DNA from: Rhodobacteraceae bacterium M382
Lineage (GTDB): Bacteria > Pseudomonadota > Alphaproteobacteria > Rhodobacterales > Rhodobacteraceae
Assembly (NCBI GenBank): GCA_025141015.1
Contig: CP081098.1
Coordinates: 4,346,501-4,410,500 of the forward strand
Direction of reading: 5' to 3'
DNA length: 64,000 bases
Shown: positions 1-9,810 of the stretch, one piece after another
Numbering within the stretch: the first letter of the stretch is position 1
Layout: every line of letters starts with the position of its first letter
The notes under the pieces: model-generated
The model's database searches: none
What the model saw: the letters and a program-made list of their open reading frames with translations, nothing else
Told to the model about the DNA's origin: nothing
Made by a program: the position numbers and the translations under genes

Positions 1-127
1 TCCGGAATCGCGGATTCTGGGCAACAGGCTGTGCAACGGCGCAGATCCGCTGCGCGCGGGCTGCCCTATGCCCGCCCTGCACAGCTGCCCTATGTTCATC
101 CCCGAACATCACACAAGGACAACACCC

Positions 128-1102
128 ATGGGAATGCTGGTAGACGGAAAATGGCAGGTGCAGGATCTGATCAGCAAGACGGTCAAGGGCAGCTTTGAAC
201 GCAATGCCGCGCTGTTTCGCAACTGGATCACGACAGATGGCAGCCCCGGACCCTCCGGTACAGGTGGATTTGCTGCCGAAAGCGGACGCTACCATTTGTA
301 TGTCTCTCTGGCCTGCCCCTGGGCGCATCGCACCCTGATCTTTCGCCAGCTCAAGACCCTGGCCCCCCATATCGCGGTGTCGGTCGTGCACCCGGATATG
401 CTGGACAATGGCTGGACCTTTGAAACCGACGCGCACGGGGCCACCGGGGATCAGCTGACCGGGCTGGACTATGCCTATCAGATCTACACCCGCGCGGTGC
501 CGGATGTGACCACACGGGTCACAGTGCCAATCCTGTGGGACACCAAAGGCAACACCATCGTCTCCAACGAAAGCTCGGAAATCATCCGGATGTTCAATTC
601 GGCATTTGACGATGTAACGGGCAATACGACGGATTTCTGGCCCGAAGAGTTGCGCGAACCGATCGAGGCGGTGAACACCCGCATCTACGACACGCTCAAC
701 AACGGGGTCTATCGCTGCGGCTTTGCCACGACCCAGGCTGCCTATGATGCGGCCGTCGGACCGCTGTTCGATACACTGGACTGGCTCGAAGACCTCCTGT
801 CGGAACATCGCTACCTGATGGGCGACCGGATCACCGAAGCGGACTGGCGGTTGTTTACAACCCTGATCCGGTTCGATCCGGTGTATCACCTGCACTTCAA
901 ATGCAACCGCAAACGGCTGGTGGATTATCCGAACCTGTGGGCCTATACTCGCGAATTGTACCAATGGCCGGGGGTGGCCGAGACGGTCAACCTGCACCAT
1001 ATCGTGCGCCACTATCACTATAGCCACAGCACGATCAATCCGTTCCGGATCATCCCGACCAACCCGATTCTAGACTATATGGAACCACATCGTCGGGGCT
1101 GA
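128..1102 (+). CDS. yqjG: Glutathionyl-hydroquinone reductase (GST omega/Xi class)
   Basis: A 324-residue cytosolic protein of the YqjG/ECM4 family, which reduces glutathionyl-hydroquinones to hydroquinones using glutathione. The thioredoxin-like N-terminal half carries the family active-site motif LACPWAHR, whose Cys is the catalytic thiol; the C-terminal half is the all-alpha GST domain with the conserved GDRITEADWRLFTTLIRFD stretch. The reading frame is open from 68, but the start at 128 is preferred: it has an AAGGA-type ribosome binding site at about 115-119 and begins with MGMLVDGKWQ, where family members usually start. The length is typical. It is a single gene followed by a strong hairpin. 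The family assignment is firm; the in vivo substrate is unknown. Confidence 0.9.
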   Translation: MGMLVDGKWQVQDLISKTVKGSFERNAALFRNWITTDGSPGPSGTGGFAAESGRYHLYVSLACPWAHRTLIFRQLKTLAPHIAVSVVHPDMLDNGWTFETDAHGATGDQLTGLDYAYQIYTRAVPDVTTRVTVPILWDTKGNTIVSNESSEIIRMFNSAFDDVTGNTTDFWPEELREPIEAVNTRIYDTLNNGVYRCGFATTQAAYDAAVGPLFDTLDWLEDLLSEHRYLMGDRITEADWRLFTTLIRFDPVYHLHFKCNRKRLVDYPNLWAYTRELYQWPGVAETVNLHHIVRHYHYSHSTINPFRIIPTNPILDYMEPHRRG

Positions 1103-1129
1103 ACACCCCGCCCGTTTCCCGGCGCCACT

Positions 1130-1157
1130 GCGCTGTACAGCCCAGGCTGTACAGCGC
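1130..1157 (+). terminator. Hairpin after the GST gene, possible terminator
   Basis: A perfect 13-bp inverted repeat, GCGCTGTACAGCC and its complement, separated by only two bases, 28 bp after the GST stop codon. No T tract follows, so it would be an atypical intrinsic terminator or an RNA-protecting hairpin. Confidence 0.5.
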
Positions 1158-1407
1158 CCGGCCCAACGGGTGGGCGGGCTTCACCAAAGCCCGACCAACG
1201 GGCGGGAGACCGCCGTCCCCGGTCTCCAACAACACGGATCACAGCGGCCCGATTCCGGAATTCCTACCCAGGCTCGCTACCCGGGCTCTTTGTCCAGCCT
1301 CTCTGCCCGGGCTCTCTGTCCAGTCTATATGCCAAGGCTCTCTGTCCAGGGCCACGTCCAGAGTCACGTCCGGACACCCTGCCCAAAATCCCTATCCCAA
1401 GATCCCC

Positions 1408-1435
1408 AGCCCAAAACCCCTAGCCCAAAACCCCT
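1408..1435. repeat. 14-bp tandem duplication in a low-complexity spacer
   Basis: Two exact copies of AGCCCAAAACCCCT lie head to tail, with a partial third copy. They sit in the 453-bp gene-free stretch 1103-1555, much of which (about 1260-1460) is built from degenerate repeats of CTCTGTCCAG-like and CCCAAAACCC-like units. No gene was recognised in that stretch. Confidence 0.7.
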
Positions 1436-1555
1436 AGCCCAGAGTTCCCAACCGGGGTCACAACCTTGGGGTCTCAAACCTGTGGTGCCCCGCCTATGTG
1501 CCAGCCCTGTTTGGGCCAGCCCTGCCCCGACGCCTGCGCAGACACGCACCTCCCG

Positions 1556-1918
1556 TCAACGGGTGGCGGCATAATGCTCCACCATCGCGGCCAGATCTTC
1601 CGGCGGCGTACCGCTCTGGACATAGGCACAGGCATTGGGGCTATGCGAAAAAATCGACCCATCCGAAAAGAAACTGGTATTGGTGACAAAGATCACCCTC
1701 GCATCCGGGCGGCGATAGCTGGCAAAATCCGCAACCGCCAGGGCGCTGCCATGTTCCAGAACCAGATCCAGAACGATGATGTTGAAATCGGCACCATAGA
1801 GCGCATGGATCGCACACTCCTGCGTTTCCACCAGGGTGACGCGCGCGCCCTGTCGTTCCAAATGTCGTTTCCAAAGCAGCCCCAGATCCGGGTTACTTTC
1901 AACTATCAACACATTCAT
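1556..1918 (-). CDS. Single-domain response regulator receiver protein
   Basis: A 120-residue CheY-like protein with no output domain. It begins MNVLIVESNPD, so the usual acidic pair at the end of strand 1 is only partly kept (Glu7, Ser8). The phosphoacceptor is Asp51 in IIVLDLVLEHG, and the strand-4 switch region is VTNTS (79-82). The nearly invariant Lys after strand 5 is absent: the sequence reads AYVQSGTPPEDL, with Gln or Ser in its place. No histidine kinase is adjacent. It could be a degenerate signalling protein or a protein-interaction module. The receiver fold is clear; its partner is unknown. Confidence 0.75.
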   Translation of the reverse strand: MNVLIVESNPDLGLLWKRHLERQGARVTLVETQECAIHALYGADFNIIVLDLVLEHGSALAVADFASYRRPDARVIFVTNTSFFSDGSIFSHSPNACAYVQSGTPPEDLAAMVEHYAATR

Positions 1919-2526
1919 TCGTGTATTCCGGCGCTGATTCTCTCACTCAGTATACGCCGCTCCCCAGAAATGGTGATCTGCCTTTCTCGTTAACAAATAC
2001 TTAATGCCACCCAAGGTTTCACCAAAGTGAATACCGCCCAACCCAAGCCCATCCTCCAGTTGACTCAAATTTTCAGGATCTGTGCACGCTCAATTTTCAC
2101 ATGATTTCTAACAGTTACCGCCCCATTTTGTGGGTCTCCGGCCCCGCCAAGTCGCCCCAACCCGCGTTGGCCTGGACTCTGGTCGGGGATGCGCGCCACC
2201 CGGCCAAACCCGGATCAAAATCCACTCAATATCCACGGTCACCCCCTGGTCACCCCCTGGTCACCCCTGGTCGGGCGCACAAATTGCACACGCCCGACGC
2301 GCCCCCGCGCCCCAGTCTGGTGTGCGCCACTGTCAAAACTCTTTGCCGTCAAGGATCTGCACCGGGCACGGGCGCAGCGCGACGGCACAAGCGCAGGCAC
2401 AGGCGCGCGACCCAACAATTTCCCCGCTCACCAGCAACCAAGGTTGCTTTGTGTTCTGGGCTGCGCCATATGGCAAAAACGGCCCCTTGTTCCGGGTCGA
2501 CCCATCCACAGCCCAGCGGGCCCGCC
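1919..2526. other. 608-bp intergenic region without a recognised gene
   Basis: This stretch separates the divergent receiver gene and cobC. The part next to the receiver gene (about 1920-2100) is AT-richer and is the likely promoter region for both directions. The rest is GC-rich and holds tandem repeats at 2237-2268. I looked for a cobalamin riboswitch before cobC and saw only an isolated GCCACTGT, not the full set of conserved blocks. Confidence 0.5.
2237..2268. repeat. 11-bp tandem repeat, three copies
   Basis: GGTCACCCCCT occurs twice in a row and is followed by a 10-bp copy with one C fewer, about 260 bp upstream of cobC. It lies in a non-coding, GC-rich stretch. Confidence 0.75.
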
Positions 2527-3489
2527 ATGACCAACACAACCGCCGTCACAGTTCAATCCAAACGCGACCACGGCGGAGGGCTGGACGCGGCCGTCGCCCG
2601 GTTTGGCGGAACGCGGGCTGCCTGGCTGGATCTGTCCACCGGGATCAACCCCACACCCTATCCGGTGATGGACTGCCCGGCCCAGGATTGGACCGCCCTG
2701 CCCGATCAGGCCGCACACCAACAGCTGCTGGCGGCGGCGCGCCGGTTCTGGAACGTTCCGGCCGACGCAGAGATCCTGCCCGCGCCCGGCGCTTCGGTTT
2801 TGATTGCCATGATCCCGACCCTGCGCGCGCCCGCCACCGTCCGGATCACCGCACCAACCTATAACGAACATCACGCCGCCTTTGCCGCCCATGGATGGCA
2901 GGTCAGCGACCACAGCCCCTCCCAGGCGCGGGTTCTGGTCCATCCCAACAACCCCGACGGGCGGCTGTGGACGGCCCAGGACGCCACTGCACCGTTGAGC
3001 GTGATCGACGAAAGCTTTTGTGACGTGACCCCAAAGCACAGCCTGGTCCATCTGGCCGCAGAGCCCGGCCGGATCGTGCTGAAAAGCTTTGGCAAATTCT
3101 GGGGGCTGGCCGGTCTTCGGCTGGGTTTTGCAATCGCACGTCCCGACACCATCGCCGACATGCAGACCCGGCTGGGCCCCTGGTCGGTTTCGGGACCGGC
3201 GCTGCGGATCGGGGCCCTGGCCCTGCAGGACATGGATTGGGCGGCTGCGACCCGGTCACGGCTGCAACAGGACAGCGATCGGCTGGATGCGCTGGCCCTG
3301 GCACGCGGCGCACAGCTGGTGGGGGGCACCTCTCTGTTCCGGCTCTATCGGGTCGAGGATGCCCAAGCCTGGCAGGATCGTCTGGCCCGTCACCACATCT
3401 GGAGCCGCATCTTTCCCTATTCCCAAACCTACCTCCGCCTTGGCCTGCCGCCTGCCGACGGCTGGGAGCGGCTGGAGGCGGCGCTATGA
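2527..3489 (+). CDS. cobC: Threonine-phosphate decarboxylase, cobalamin synthesis
   Basis: A 320-residue PLP enzyme of aminotransferase fold type I. In cobalamin synthesis it provides the (R)-1-amino-2-propanol phosphate linker that joins the corrin ring to the nucleotide loop. The PLP-binding lysine lies in [17 protein letters not shown]; the N-terminal [13 protein letters not shown] and the [11 protein letters not shown] segment (cofactor ring contacts) are typical of CobC/CobD decarboxylases. The frame is open to 2101, but that part is low-complexity and unlike the family, so ATG 2527 was chosen. The stop overlaps the next gene as ATGA, so the two are translationally coupled. Naming follows the aerobic (Pseudomonas denitrificans) scheme; the Salmonella name is CobD. 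Confidence 0.9.
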   Translation: MTNTTAVTVQSKRDHGGGLDAAVARFGGTRAAWLDLSTGINPTPYPVMDCPAQDWTALPDQAAHQQLLAAARRFWNVPADAEILPAPGASVLIAMIPTLRAPATVRITAPTYNEHHAAFAAHGWQVSDHSPSQARVLVHPNNPDGRLWTAQDATAPLSVIDESFCDVTPKHSLVHLAAEPGRIVLKSFGKFWGLAGLRLGFAIARPDTIADMQTRLGPWSVSGPALRIGALALQDMDWAAATRSRLQQDSDRLDALALARGAQLVGGTSLFRLYRVEDAQAWQDRLARHHIWSRIFPYSQTYLRLGLPPADGWERLEAAL

Positions 3490-4397
3490 CCCTGGCCCTG
3501 TTGCTGGTGGCGGCGCTGTTGCTGGACGCCGCGTTGGGTGAACCCCGCTGGATCTGGGACCGGCTGCCGCATCCCGCGATCGTGATGGGGCGGGCTGTCT
3601 CCGCGCTGGAAACCCGTCTCAATCAGGGGGCCAACCGACGCAACAAAGGCATTCTGGCCGCGCTTGCGCTGGTGCTGCTCGGACTGCTGCTGGGCGGGGG
3701 GCTGTCGATGTTCGGCCCCCTTGTCGAAGTCGCGGTCTGCGCCATCCTGCTGGCACAACGCTCGCTGGTTCAGCATGTGGATGCGGTGGGTCAGGGGCTG
3801 CGCCTGTCGCTGGATTCGGGACGGCGCGCCGTGGCGCTGATCGTCAGCCGCAACACCGAAGAGATGACCAGCGCCCAGGTCGCCCGCTCTGCCATCGAAA
3901 GCGGGTCCGAAAACCTGTCGGATGGGGTCGTGGCCCCCGCCTTCTGGTTCCTGATCGGCGGGGTCCCCGGCCTGCTGGTGTACAAGCTGATCAATACCGC
4001 CGACAGCATGATCGGCTATCGCACCCCGCGTTACGAAGACTTTGGCTGGGCCGCGGCCCGGCTGGACGATCTGTTGAACCTGATCCCGGCGCGCCTGACC
4101 AGCGTCATGATCGCGCTGATCGGCGGGCAGTTCGGCCAATGGTATTACATCCGCCGCGACGCAGCCCGCCACAAATCCCCCAACGCCGGCTGGCCCGAAG
4201 CCGCCATGGCCCGGGCTCTGGATCTGGCTCTGGCCGGCCCGCGCAGCTATGATGGGCGGATGCAGGATCTGGCCTGGGTCAATGGCACCGCACGCAAAAG
4301 CATCGGCGCACCGGATATCGACGCCACAGTTGCCATGCTGTGGAAGGTCTGGGCCCTGATGCTGATCATCGTCGTGGCCCTGGCGGTTGTGTTCTAA
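3486..4397 (+). CDS. cobD: Adenosylcobinamide-phosphate synthase (CbiB/CobD)
   Basis: A 303-residue integral membrane enzyme that attaches aminopropanol (or its phosphate) to adenosylcobyric acid, the step after CobC. It has hydrophobic segments at the N-terminus and around residues 55-90, the family signature from [13 protein letters not shown] through [23 protein letters not shown], and a C-terminal membrane segment. It starts inside the cobC stop codon (ATGA overlap), which fixes the start. The other cob genes are not in this window except bluB near 37 kb. Confidence 0.93.
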   Translation: MTLALLLVAALLLDAALGEPRWIWDRLPHPAIVMGRAVSALETRLNQGANRRNKGILAALALVLLGLLLGGGLSMFGPLVEVAVCAILLAQRSLVQHVDAVGQGLRLSLDSGRRAVALIVSRNTEEMTSAQVARSAIESGSENLSDGVVAPAFWFLIGGVPGLLVYKLINTADSMIGYRTPRYEDFGWAAARLDDLLNLIPARLTSVMIALIGGQFGQWYYIRRDAARHKSPNAGWPEAAMARALDLALAGPRSYDGRMQDLAWVNGTARKSIGAPDIDATVAMLWKVWALMLIIVVALAVVF

Positions 4398-4610
4398 AAA
4401 AGCACCGGTGCGCTCCCGCCCGGTTTGGCTGCGTCTGCGACGCATCCCAACCCGTTGGGCATGGCAGTGCTGCGCACTGCGGTTGCCCCGACATAACCTG
4501 TTGCGCCTTCTGGGAAACCGGCACCGCTTTTCCCCGATGGATTTGGTTGCCACGGGCCCGCCCGCACCGGTATCAACGAGACTGTTCCACAGCCCGAGGA
4601 TTCCAACTGA

Positions 4611-5780
4611 ATGCGCCTGTTTGCCCTGTGTCTCGTCACCACGCTCGCTGCCTCTCCTGCCCTGTCCAAATGCGGCGGCAGCTTTTCCGCGTTTGTTTCG
4701 GGACTGAAACAGGAGGCCCAGACCGCCGGTGTCTCCGCCACCACCGTGGACAGCTTCTTTCGCGGCGTGTCACAGGACCCCAAGGTGCTCAAGGCGGACC
4801 GCGCCCAGGGGGTGTTCCAGAAACCGTTCCTCGACTTTTCCCGCCGTCTGATTTCTCAGAACCGGATTGATCGGGGCCAATCCATGGCCCGCAAATACGA
4901 TGCCGTTTTTGACCGGATCGAACGGGACTACGGGATCAACCGGGGGGTTTTGCTGGCCTTCTGGGCGTTTGAAACCGACTACGGTGCCTTTCAGGGCAAC
5001 TTCAACACGCTCGACGCGCTGGTGACTTTGGCCCATGACTGCCGGCGCCCCGAATTGTTCCGCCCCCAGATCTTTGCCGCGCTGGAGCTGTACGAACAGG
5101 GCAATTTCGACCCCCGCACCACCACCGGGGCCTGGGCCGGTGAAATCGGCATGGTGCAGATGCTGCCGCGTGACATTCTGGACAACGGCACCGATGGCGA
5201 CGGCGATGGTCAGGTCAGCCTCAAGACGTCGGCCCCGGATGCGTTGGTCTCTGGCGGCAAGATGCTGTCCCACCTGGGGTGGACACCGGATCAGCCCTGG
5301 CTGCAAGAGGTGCGCATTCCCGCCGGGCTGGACCTGTCGCAAACGGGCCCGGCGCAAAAGCGGTCGGTGTCGGACTGGGCGCAGATGGGGGTCACGCCCC
5401 GCAGCGGCACTTGGGCCAATCAGACCCTGGCCGCTTCGCTGCTCCTGCCACAGGGGCACAAGGGCCCCGCGTTTCTGGCCTATCCCAACTTTGACGTCTA
5501 TTTCGAATGGAATCAAAGCTTTGTCTATGTGCTGACCGCGGCCTATTTCGCAACCCGGCTCGAGGGCGCGCCCATATATGATGCCGGCACGCCCGATCCT
5601 GGCCTGTCCGGTGCCCAGATGAAACAGTTGCAAAAGAAACTGCAAGCACGCGGACATGACGTCGGCAAGGTCGATGGCATTCTGGGGGCCCGGACACGGG
5701 TGGCCGTGCAAAAGGAACAACAGCGACTGGGGCTTCCGGCGGATGCCTGGCCGACGCCGGACCTGCTGGGACGTCTCTAA
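4611..5780 (+). CDS. MltB-type lytic murein transglycosylase with PG-binding domain
   Basis: A 389-residue periplasmic enzyme that cleaves peptidoglycan glycan strands with formation of 1,6-anhydro-MurNAc. It has a Sec signal peptide (residues 1 to about 19, cleaved near ALSK). The GH103/SLT_2 catalytic domain spans about 23-315, with the catalytic glutamate at 121 in FWAFETDYGAFQG and the family block GEIGMVQMLPRDIL. A C-terminal peptidoglycan_binding_1 domain spans about 330-389 (VDGILGARTRVAVQ). Cys21 is not in a convincing lipobox, so I read it as soluble rather than a lipoprotein. It is convergent with smc across a repeat-rich spacer. Confidence 0.9.
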   Translation: MRLFALCLVTTLAASPALSKCGGSFSAFVSGLKQEAQTAGVSATTVDSFFRGVSQDPKVLKADRAQGVFQKPFLDFSRRLISQNRIDRGQSMARKYDAVFDRIERDYGINRGVLLAFWAFETDYGAFQGNFNTLDALVTLAHDCRRPELFRPQIFAALELYEQGNFDPRTTTGAWAGEIGMVQMLPRDILDNGTDGDGDGQVSLKTSAPDALVSGGKMLSHLGWTPDQPWLQEVRIPAGLDLSQTGPAQKRSVSDWAQMGVTPRSGTWANQTLAASLLLPQGHKGPAFLAYPNFDVYFEWNQSFVYVLTAAYFATRLEGAPIYDAGTPDPGLSGAQMKQLQKKLQARGHDVGKVDGILGARTRVAVQKEQQRLGLPADAWPTPDLLGRL

Positions 5781-6150
5781 CCCTCCGCTCCGGCTCTGGT
5801 CAGGGTGCCAATCAGGGCTTTGGTCAGGGCTTTGGTCCGAGCACAGGCCAAAGCCCAAGTTGACGTATGGTCCGGTACCGTGAAAGACGCATATATTGCC
5901 TTTCGGATATATATCAAAAACGCTATGCTCAGCGTGTTGTATTAGTGAATTTTTTCAAAGAGTGCCCCCGCAAGGCCATGGTTTTGCGGGGTTTGACCCA
6001 GCCCAAAATTCCCTGACCTGTCGCCCGGCAATCCTCCGCGACAGAACCTCCCGGACTACAGCTCTCTGGCCACAGCTCTCTGGCCACAGTTCTTTGGCCA
6101 CGGTTCTTTGGCCGACCCCCAATATCCGGCCGCCTCATCCCGCGCCACCC
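5781..6150. other. Repeat-rich spacer between convergent genes
   Basis: This 370-bp stretch separates the transglycosylase from smc. It starts with degenerate repeats of GGCTTTGGTCAGG type (about 5795-5850), contains a short AT-rich patch near 5890-5950, and ends with the 14-bp tandem repeat at 6060-6112. No coding sequence or convincing terminator was seen. Confidence 0.5.
6060..6112. repeat. 14-bp tandem repeat, about 3.5 copies
   Basis: AGCTCTCTGGCCAC is present twice exactly, followed by AGTTCTTTGGCCAC and a further partial GGTTCTTTGGCC copy, ending about 40 bp from the smc stop codon. Confidence 0.75.
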
Positions 6151-9100
6151 TCAGGCGACCATGGCCTCGGCTTTCTTCAGGTCCACAGACACCAGCTGTG
6201 ACACGCCCTTTTCCTGCATGGTCACCCCGAACAGACGATCCATCCGGCTCATGGTGACCGCATGGTGGGTGATGATCAGGAACCGCGTGTCGGTCTGACG
6301 GCACATCTCGTCCAGCAGGTCACAGAACCGGGTCACATTGGCATCATCCAACGGCGCATCGACCTCGTCCAACACACAGATCGGGGCCGGGTTGGCCAGG
6401 AACACGGCAAAGATCAATGCCATTGCGGTCAACGTCTGCTCCCCACCGGACAACAACGACAGGGTCGACAGTTTCTTGCCCGGCGGCTGGCACATGATTT
6501 CCAACCCCGCATCCAGCGGATCGTCGCTTTCGACCATGACCAGATTGGCCTCGCCACCGCCAAACAGATGTTTGAACAGCATGGCGAAATTGCTGTTGAC
6601 CTGTTCAAACGCAGTCAACAGCCGCTCCCGCCCTTCGCGGTTGAGACTGGAAATCCCGCTGCGCAGCGTCTTGATCGCTTCTTCCAGGTCCGACTTCTCT
6701 GACACCAGCGTGTCGTATTCCTCCTGAACCTCGCGGGCGTCTTCTTCGGCCCGCAGGTTCACCGCCCCCAACGAGTCACGCTGGCGTTTGTGCCGGTTGA
6801 CTTCGGCCTCCAGCGTTTCGGCATTTGGCATGGCGTCCGGGTCAACGTCCAGCTGGGTCAGCAATTGCGCCGGTGTCAGCTGCTGTTCCTCGGCGATGCG
6901 TTCGGCACCGGCCTGCACCGTTTCGCGCGCCGCCTCTGTGCGGGCTTCGGCGGCCGCCCTGGCTTCCCGGGCCTCCGAAGCCAGACGTTCGGTTTCCCGC
7001 TCGTCCTGCACCGCGTCCCGCAGCCGGGTTTCGGCGCCGATCAATGCGTCACTGGCCTCGGCCTTGCGCGCCTCGGCCTCGGCAATGGCCCCCGACAGCT
7101 CTTCGCGCTTTTCCGCGATCTCCTCGGGAACCGCATGGGCGTCTTCCAGATCCTCCTGAGACGCGTCCCGCCGCTCGGCCAGTTCCGAAATCCGCCGCTC
7201 TGCGGTCTCCAACCTGTGACGCCAGCCGCTCAGGTCCTTGGTCACCTGCTGCGACCGCTTGGTCCGGGCTTCGCCTTCGCGGCGCAATTCGTCATGCAAC
7301 GACCGATGGGTCAGCATGGTGATGCGCGCGGCTTCCACCGTCTGTTTGATGTCTTCGACACTGGCTCGTGCCGAATCGAGATTTCCCAGATCGGCCATGG
7401 CCGTTTCGGCGTCGCCCAATTGCTGGCGGGCCGCCATCGCATCTTCGGTGTGGCGCGTGACCGCCAGTCCCAGCGTTTCCAACCGACCTTCGGACAGGTT
7501 GCGTTCCGCTTCGGCCCGGCTCAGCGCCCGGGCCGCATCCGCCACCCGCTGGTCGGCAACCCGGCGGGCCTGACGCGCGGCCTTGTCCGCCTCTGTCACC
7601 TCGATCAACCTGCGTGACAGGGACGCATGTGCGGCGCGGGCCCCGTCTGCAATCGCACCGACCCGCTCGAACTCCTGCTTCAACGCCTCCAGGCGGTTCA
7701 GCTGTTCCAACCGCATGGCGGCGGCGCTGGGGGCGTCTTCGGCCCAGGCCCGGTACCCGTCCCAGCGCCACAGATCGCCTTCTGAGGACACCAGGCGCTG
7801 ACCGGGCTGCAACATCGGTTGCAGACGCGATCCCATATCACCTTCGACCAGACCGATCTGTGCAATCCGGCGGCCCAATGCCTCGGGGCCCGACACATGC
7901 AGCGCCAGCGGCGTCGCCCCCGCGGGCAGCGACGCATCCTGATCATATCCGGGCAGTTGAACCCAGCCCGATGGCCCGTCCGACGCCACCAAAGGCGCGC
8001 GCAGGTCATCGGCCAACGCCGCCCCCAGCGCCTTTTCGAACCCCGGCTCGACCCGCAACTCATCCAGAATTTGACCGCCCTCGGCGGTATCGCGATCGAC
8101 CAGCTTGGCCAGCGCGGTCATTTCGGCGCGCAAGGCCCCCAATTCGCCGTCTGCCGCCGACAGTTCCGCCCGTGCGTCCGCTTCGCGTGCTTGGGTCTCG
8201 GTCCGGGCTTCATCGGCTTCGGCCAGCATGTCCTCGGCCTGTTCGGCCGCTTCCATGGCTTCTTCTTCCGCGGTTTGCGCGGTTTCGAAATCGGCTTCGG
8301 CCTGTTCCAGCGTGCCGCGGGCCTGATCCACAGCCAGACGCGCCTTGTCCGCCTCTCCTTCGGATCGGTTCAACGTCTTGCGGCTGTCCTCCACCAATCG
8401 CTGTGCGGACTGGTGACGTGCCACCAGACGCGCCACATCTTCGGTGACCTGGGACAGGTGGTCCTCGCGCTCCTGCAGGATCGCCGCAGACTCCCGGGCC
8501 TGTTCGGCAGAATCTTCCAGCTTGTCATCATAGCCATCGGCGGCCTTGGACAATTCGCGCTGTTCCCACTCCAGCCGTTCGATGGTCTCGCCGGCGTCCC
8601 GGTTCAACCCGGTTTCACGTTCGATGTCCTGCCCCAGTTGCACAATCCGGCTGGTCAGGGTTTCGATGGTCTGGCGGGCCTGGGCATCCTGATCGCTCAG
8701 GGCATCGCGCTGAACCTGCAACCGTTGCAGGATGGCGGCGGCAATGGCCGCTTCCTCGCGCAGGGGCGGCAATCTCTCTTCCTCGCCCTCGCGCCGCTGG
8801 CTGGCCGCGCGCGCAGCGGCCTCGGCCTGAGAGGTCTGGGTGGTGCGGGTCTTCAGAACGTCTTCGGCGGCCAACCGGGCCTCATCGGCCTCGCGCCAGC
8901 GCCGGTACAGCAGCATCCCTTCGGCCAGACGCAGCTGATCCCCGATCTGGCGGTATCGCGCCGCCTGACGGGCCTGGCGGGCCAATTGCTGCAACTGGGC
9001 GGCCAGTTGCTCGACCACATCATCGACCCGCAACAGGTTCTGTTCGGTGCCCTTCAGCTTCAATTCGGCCTCGTGGCGGCGCTGATACAGCCCCGAAATC

Positions 9101-9606
9101 CCGGCCGCTTCTTCCAGAATGCGCCGCCGCGCCTTGGGCTTGGCATTGATCAGCTCGGAAATCTGGCCCTGTCGCACCAGCGCCGGGGAATGGGCCCCGG
9201 TCGATGCATCCGCAAACAGCATCTGCACATCGCGGGCGCGCACGTCCTTGCCATTGGTCTTGTAGGCGCTGCCGATGTCCCGGGTGATCCGTCGGATGAT
9301 TTCCAGCGAATCGCTGTCGTTGAATCCCGATGGTGCCAACCGTTCGGTGTTGTCCATGAGCAGCGACACTTCGGCAAAATTGCGTGCCGCCCGGCTCGAA
9401 GTCCCGGCAAAGATCACGTCCTCCATGCCGCCGCCCCGCATCGCCTTGGGGCGGTTTTCCCCCATCACCCACCGCAGGGCTTCCAACAGGTTCGACTTGC
9501 CACAGCCATTGGGGCCGACAACGCCGGTCAGCCCGTCCGCGATGATCAGATCGGTCGGATCAACAAAGCTTTTAAAGCCTGTAAGTCTGAGTTTGGAAAA
9601 CCTCAA
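6151..9606 (-). CDS. smc: Chromosome segregation SMC ATPase
   Basis: A 1151-residue SMC protein, which forms a dimeric DNA-entrapping ring that condenses and helps segregate the chromosome. The N-terminal head has Walker A GPNGCGKS (31-38). Two very long coiled coils rich in Ala, Glu and Arg flank a hinge around 500-650. The C-terminal head has the signature LSGGEQ (from 1052) and Walker B VLDEVDAPLDD (catalytic Glu 1081). I chose TTG at 9606 as the start: the protein then begins LRFSKLRLTGFKSF, as in relatives, while the upstream in-frame extension has no similarity to the family. The scpA/scpB partners are not in this window. Confidence 0.95.
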   Translation of the reverse strand: MRFSKLRLTGFKSFVDPTDLIIADGLTGVVGPNGCGKSNLLEALRWVMGENRPKAMRGGGMEDVIFAGTSSRAARNFAEVSLLMDNTERLAPSGFNDSDSLEIIRRITRDIGSAYKTNGKDVRARDVQMLFADASTGAHSPALVRQGQISELINAKPKARRRILEEAAGISGLYQRRHEAELKLKGTEQNLLRVDDVVEQLAAQLQQLARQARQAARYRQIGDQLRLAEGMLLYRRWREADEARLAAEDVLKTRTTQTSQAEAAARAASQRREGEEERLPPLREEAAIAAAILQRLQVQRDALSDQDAQARQTIETLTSRIVQLGQDIERETGLNRDAGETIERLEWEQRELSKAADGYDDKLEDSAEQARESAAILQEREDHLSQVTEDVARLVARHQSAQRLVEDSRKTLNRSEGEADKARLAVDQARGTLEQAEADFETAQTAEEEAMEAAEQAEDMLAEADEARTETQAREADARAELSAADGELGALRAEMTALAKLVDRDTAEGGQILDELRVEPGFEKALGAALADDLRAPLVASDGPSGWVQLPGYDQDASLPAGATPLALHVSGPEALGRRIAQIGLVEGDMGSRLQPMLQPGQRLVSSEGDLWRWDGYRAWAEDAPSAAAMRLEQLNRLEALKQEFERVGAIADGARAAHASLSRRLIEVTEADKAARQARRVADQRVADAARALSRAEAERNLSEGRLETLGLAVTRHTEDAMAARQQLGDAETAMADLGNLDSARASVEDIKQTVEAARITMLTHRSLHDELRREGEARTKRSQQVTKDLSGWRHRLETAERRISELAERRDASQEDLEDAHAVPEEIAEKREELSGAIAEAEARKAEASDALIGAETRLRDAVQDERETERLASEAREARAAAEARTEAARETVQAGAERIAEEQQLTPAQLLTQLDVDPDAMPNAETLEAEVNRHKRQRDSLGAVNLRAEEDAREVQEEYDTLVSEKSDLEEAIKTLRSGISSLNREGRERLLTAFEQVNSNFAMLFKHLFGGGEANLVMVESDDPLDAGLEIMCQPPGKKLSTLSLLSGGEQTLTAMALIFAVFLANPAPICVLDEVDAPLDDANVTRFCDLLDEMCRQTDTRFLIITHHAVTMSRMDRLFGVTMQEKGVSQLVSVDLKKAEAMVA

Positions 9607-9703
9607 TGGATACCTGCGGCCGATTCCTGTTGGACCCCAAATGTGAGGCCCGCCATCGCCCGGAGTCAACGATTTATGTCTATATGAAGCCGAACCCACA
9701 AAG

Positions 9704-9712
9704 TTATCCACA
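9704..9712 (+). promoter_or_regulatory. Isolated perfect DnaA box
   Basis: TTATCCACA matches the DnaA-box consensus exactly and lies 98 bp upstream of the smc start in the divergent smc/GntR spacer. No cluster of boxes or AT-rich unwinding region is present, so this is not an origin. It may titrate DnaA or be chance. Confidence 0.35.
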
Positions 9713-9810
9713 AAATGTTGGGAATTCAGGCCCCGAATCCGCCCCCTGTCGCGCGCCTCCTCGGACCACGGTCCCAGGTCACGGCGCAGCCGTCATTGAT
9801 GCCCGCCCGA

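Noticed and set aside
1919-2526. Cobalamin riboswitch before cobC
   Set aside because: Only GCCACTGT near 2325 fits; the B12 box and other conserved blocks are missing in order.
2101-2526. N-terminal extension of CobC
   Set aside because: The in-frame upstream part is low-complexity, includes the tandem repeats and does not resemble the family.
7819-9687. Long open frame (622 codons) on the plus strand opposite smc
   Set aside because: It is antisense to the Ala/Glu/Arg-rich coiled coil of SMC; GC-rich codon use keeps the opposite frame open, and the product has no family resemblance.
9704-9712. Replication origin near smc
   Set aside because: Only one DnaA box, without an AT-rich unwinding element or origin-linked genes such as dnaA or parAB.
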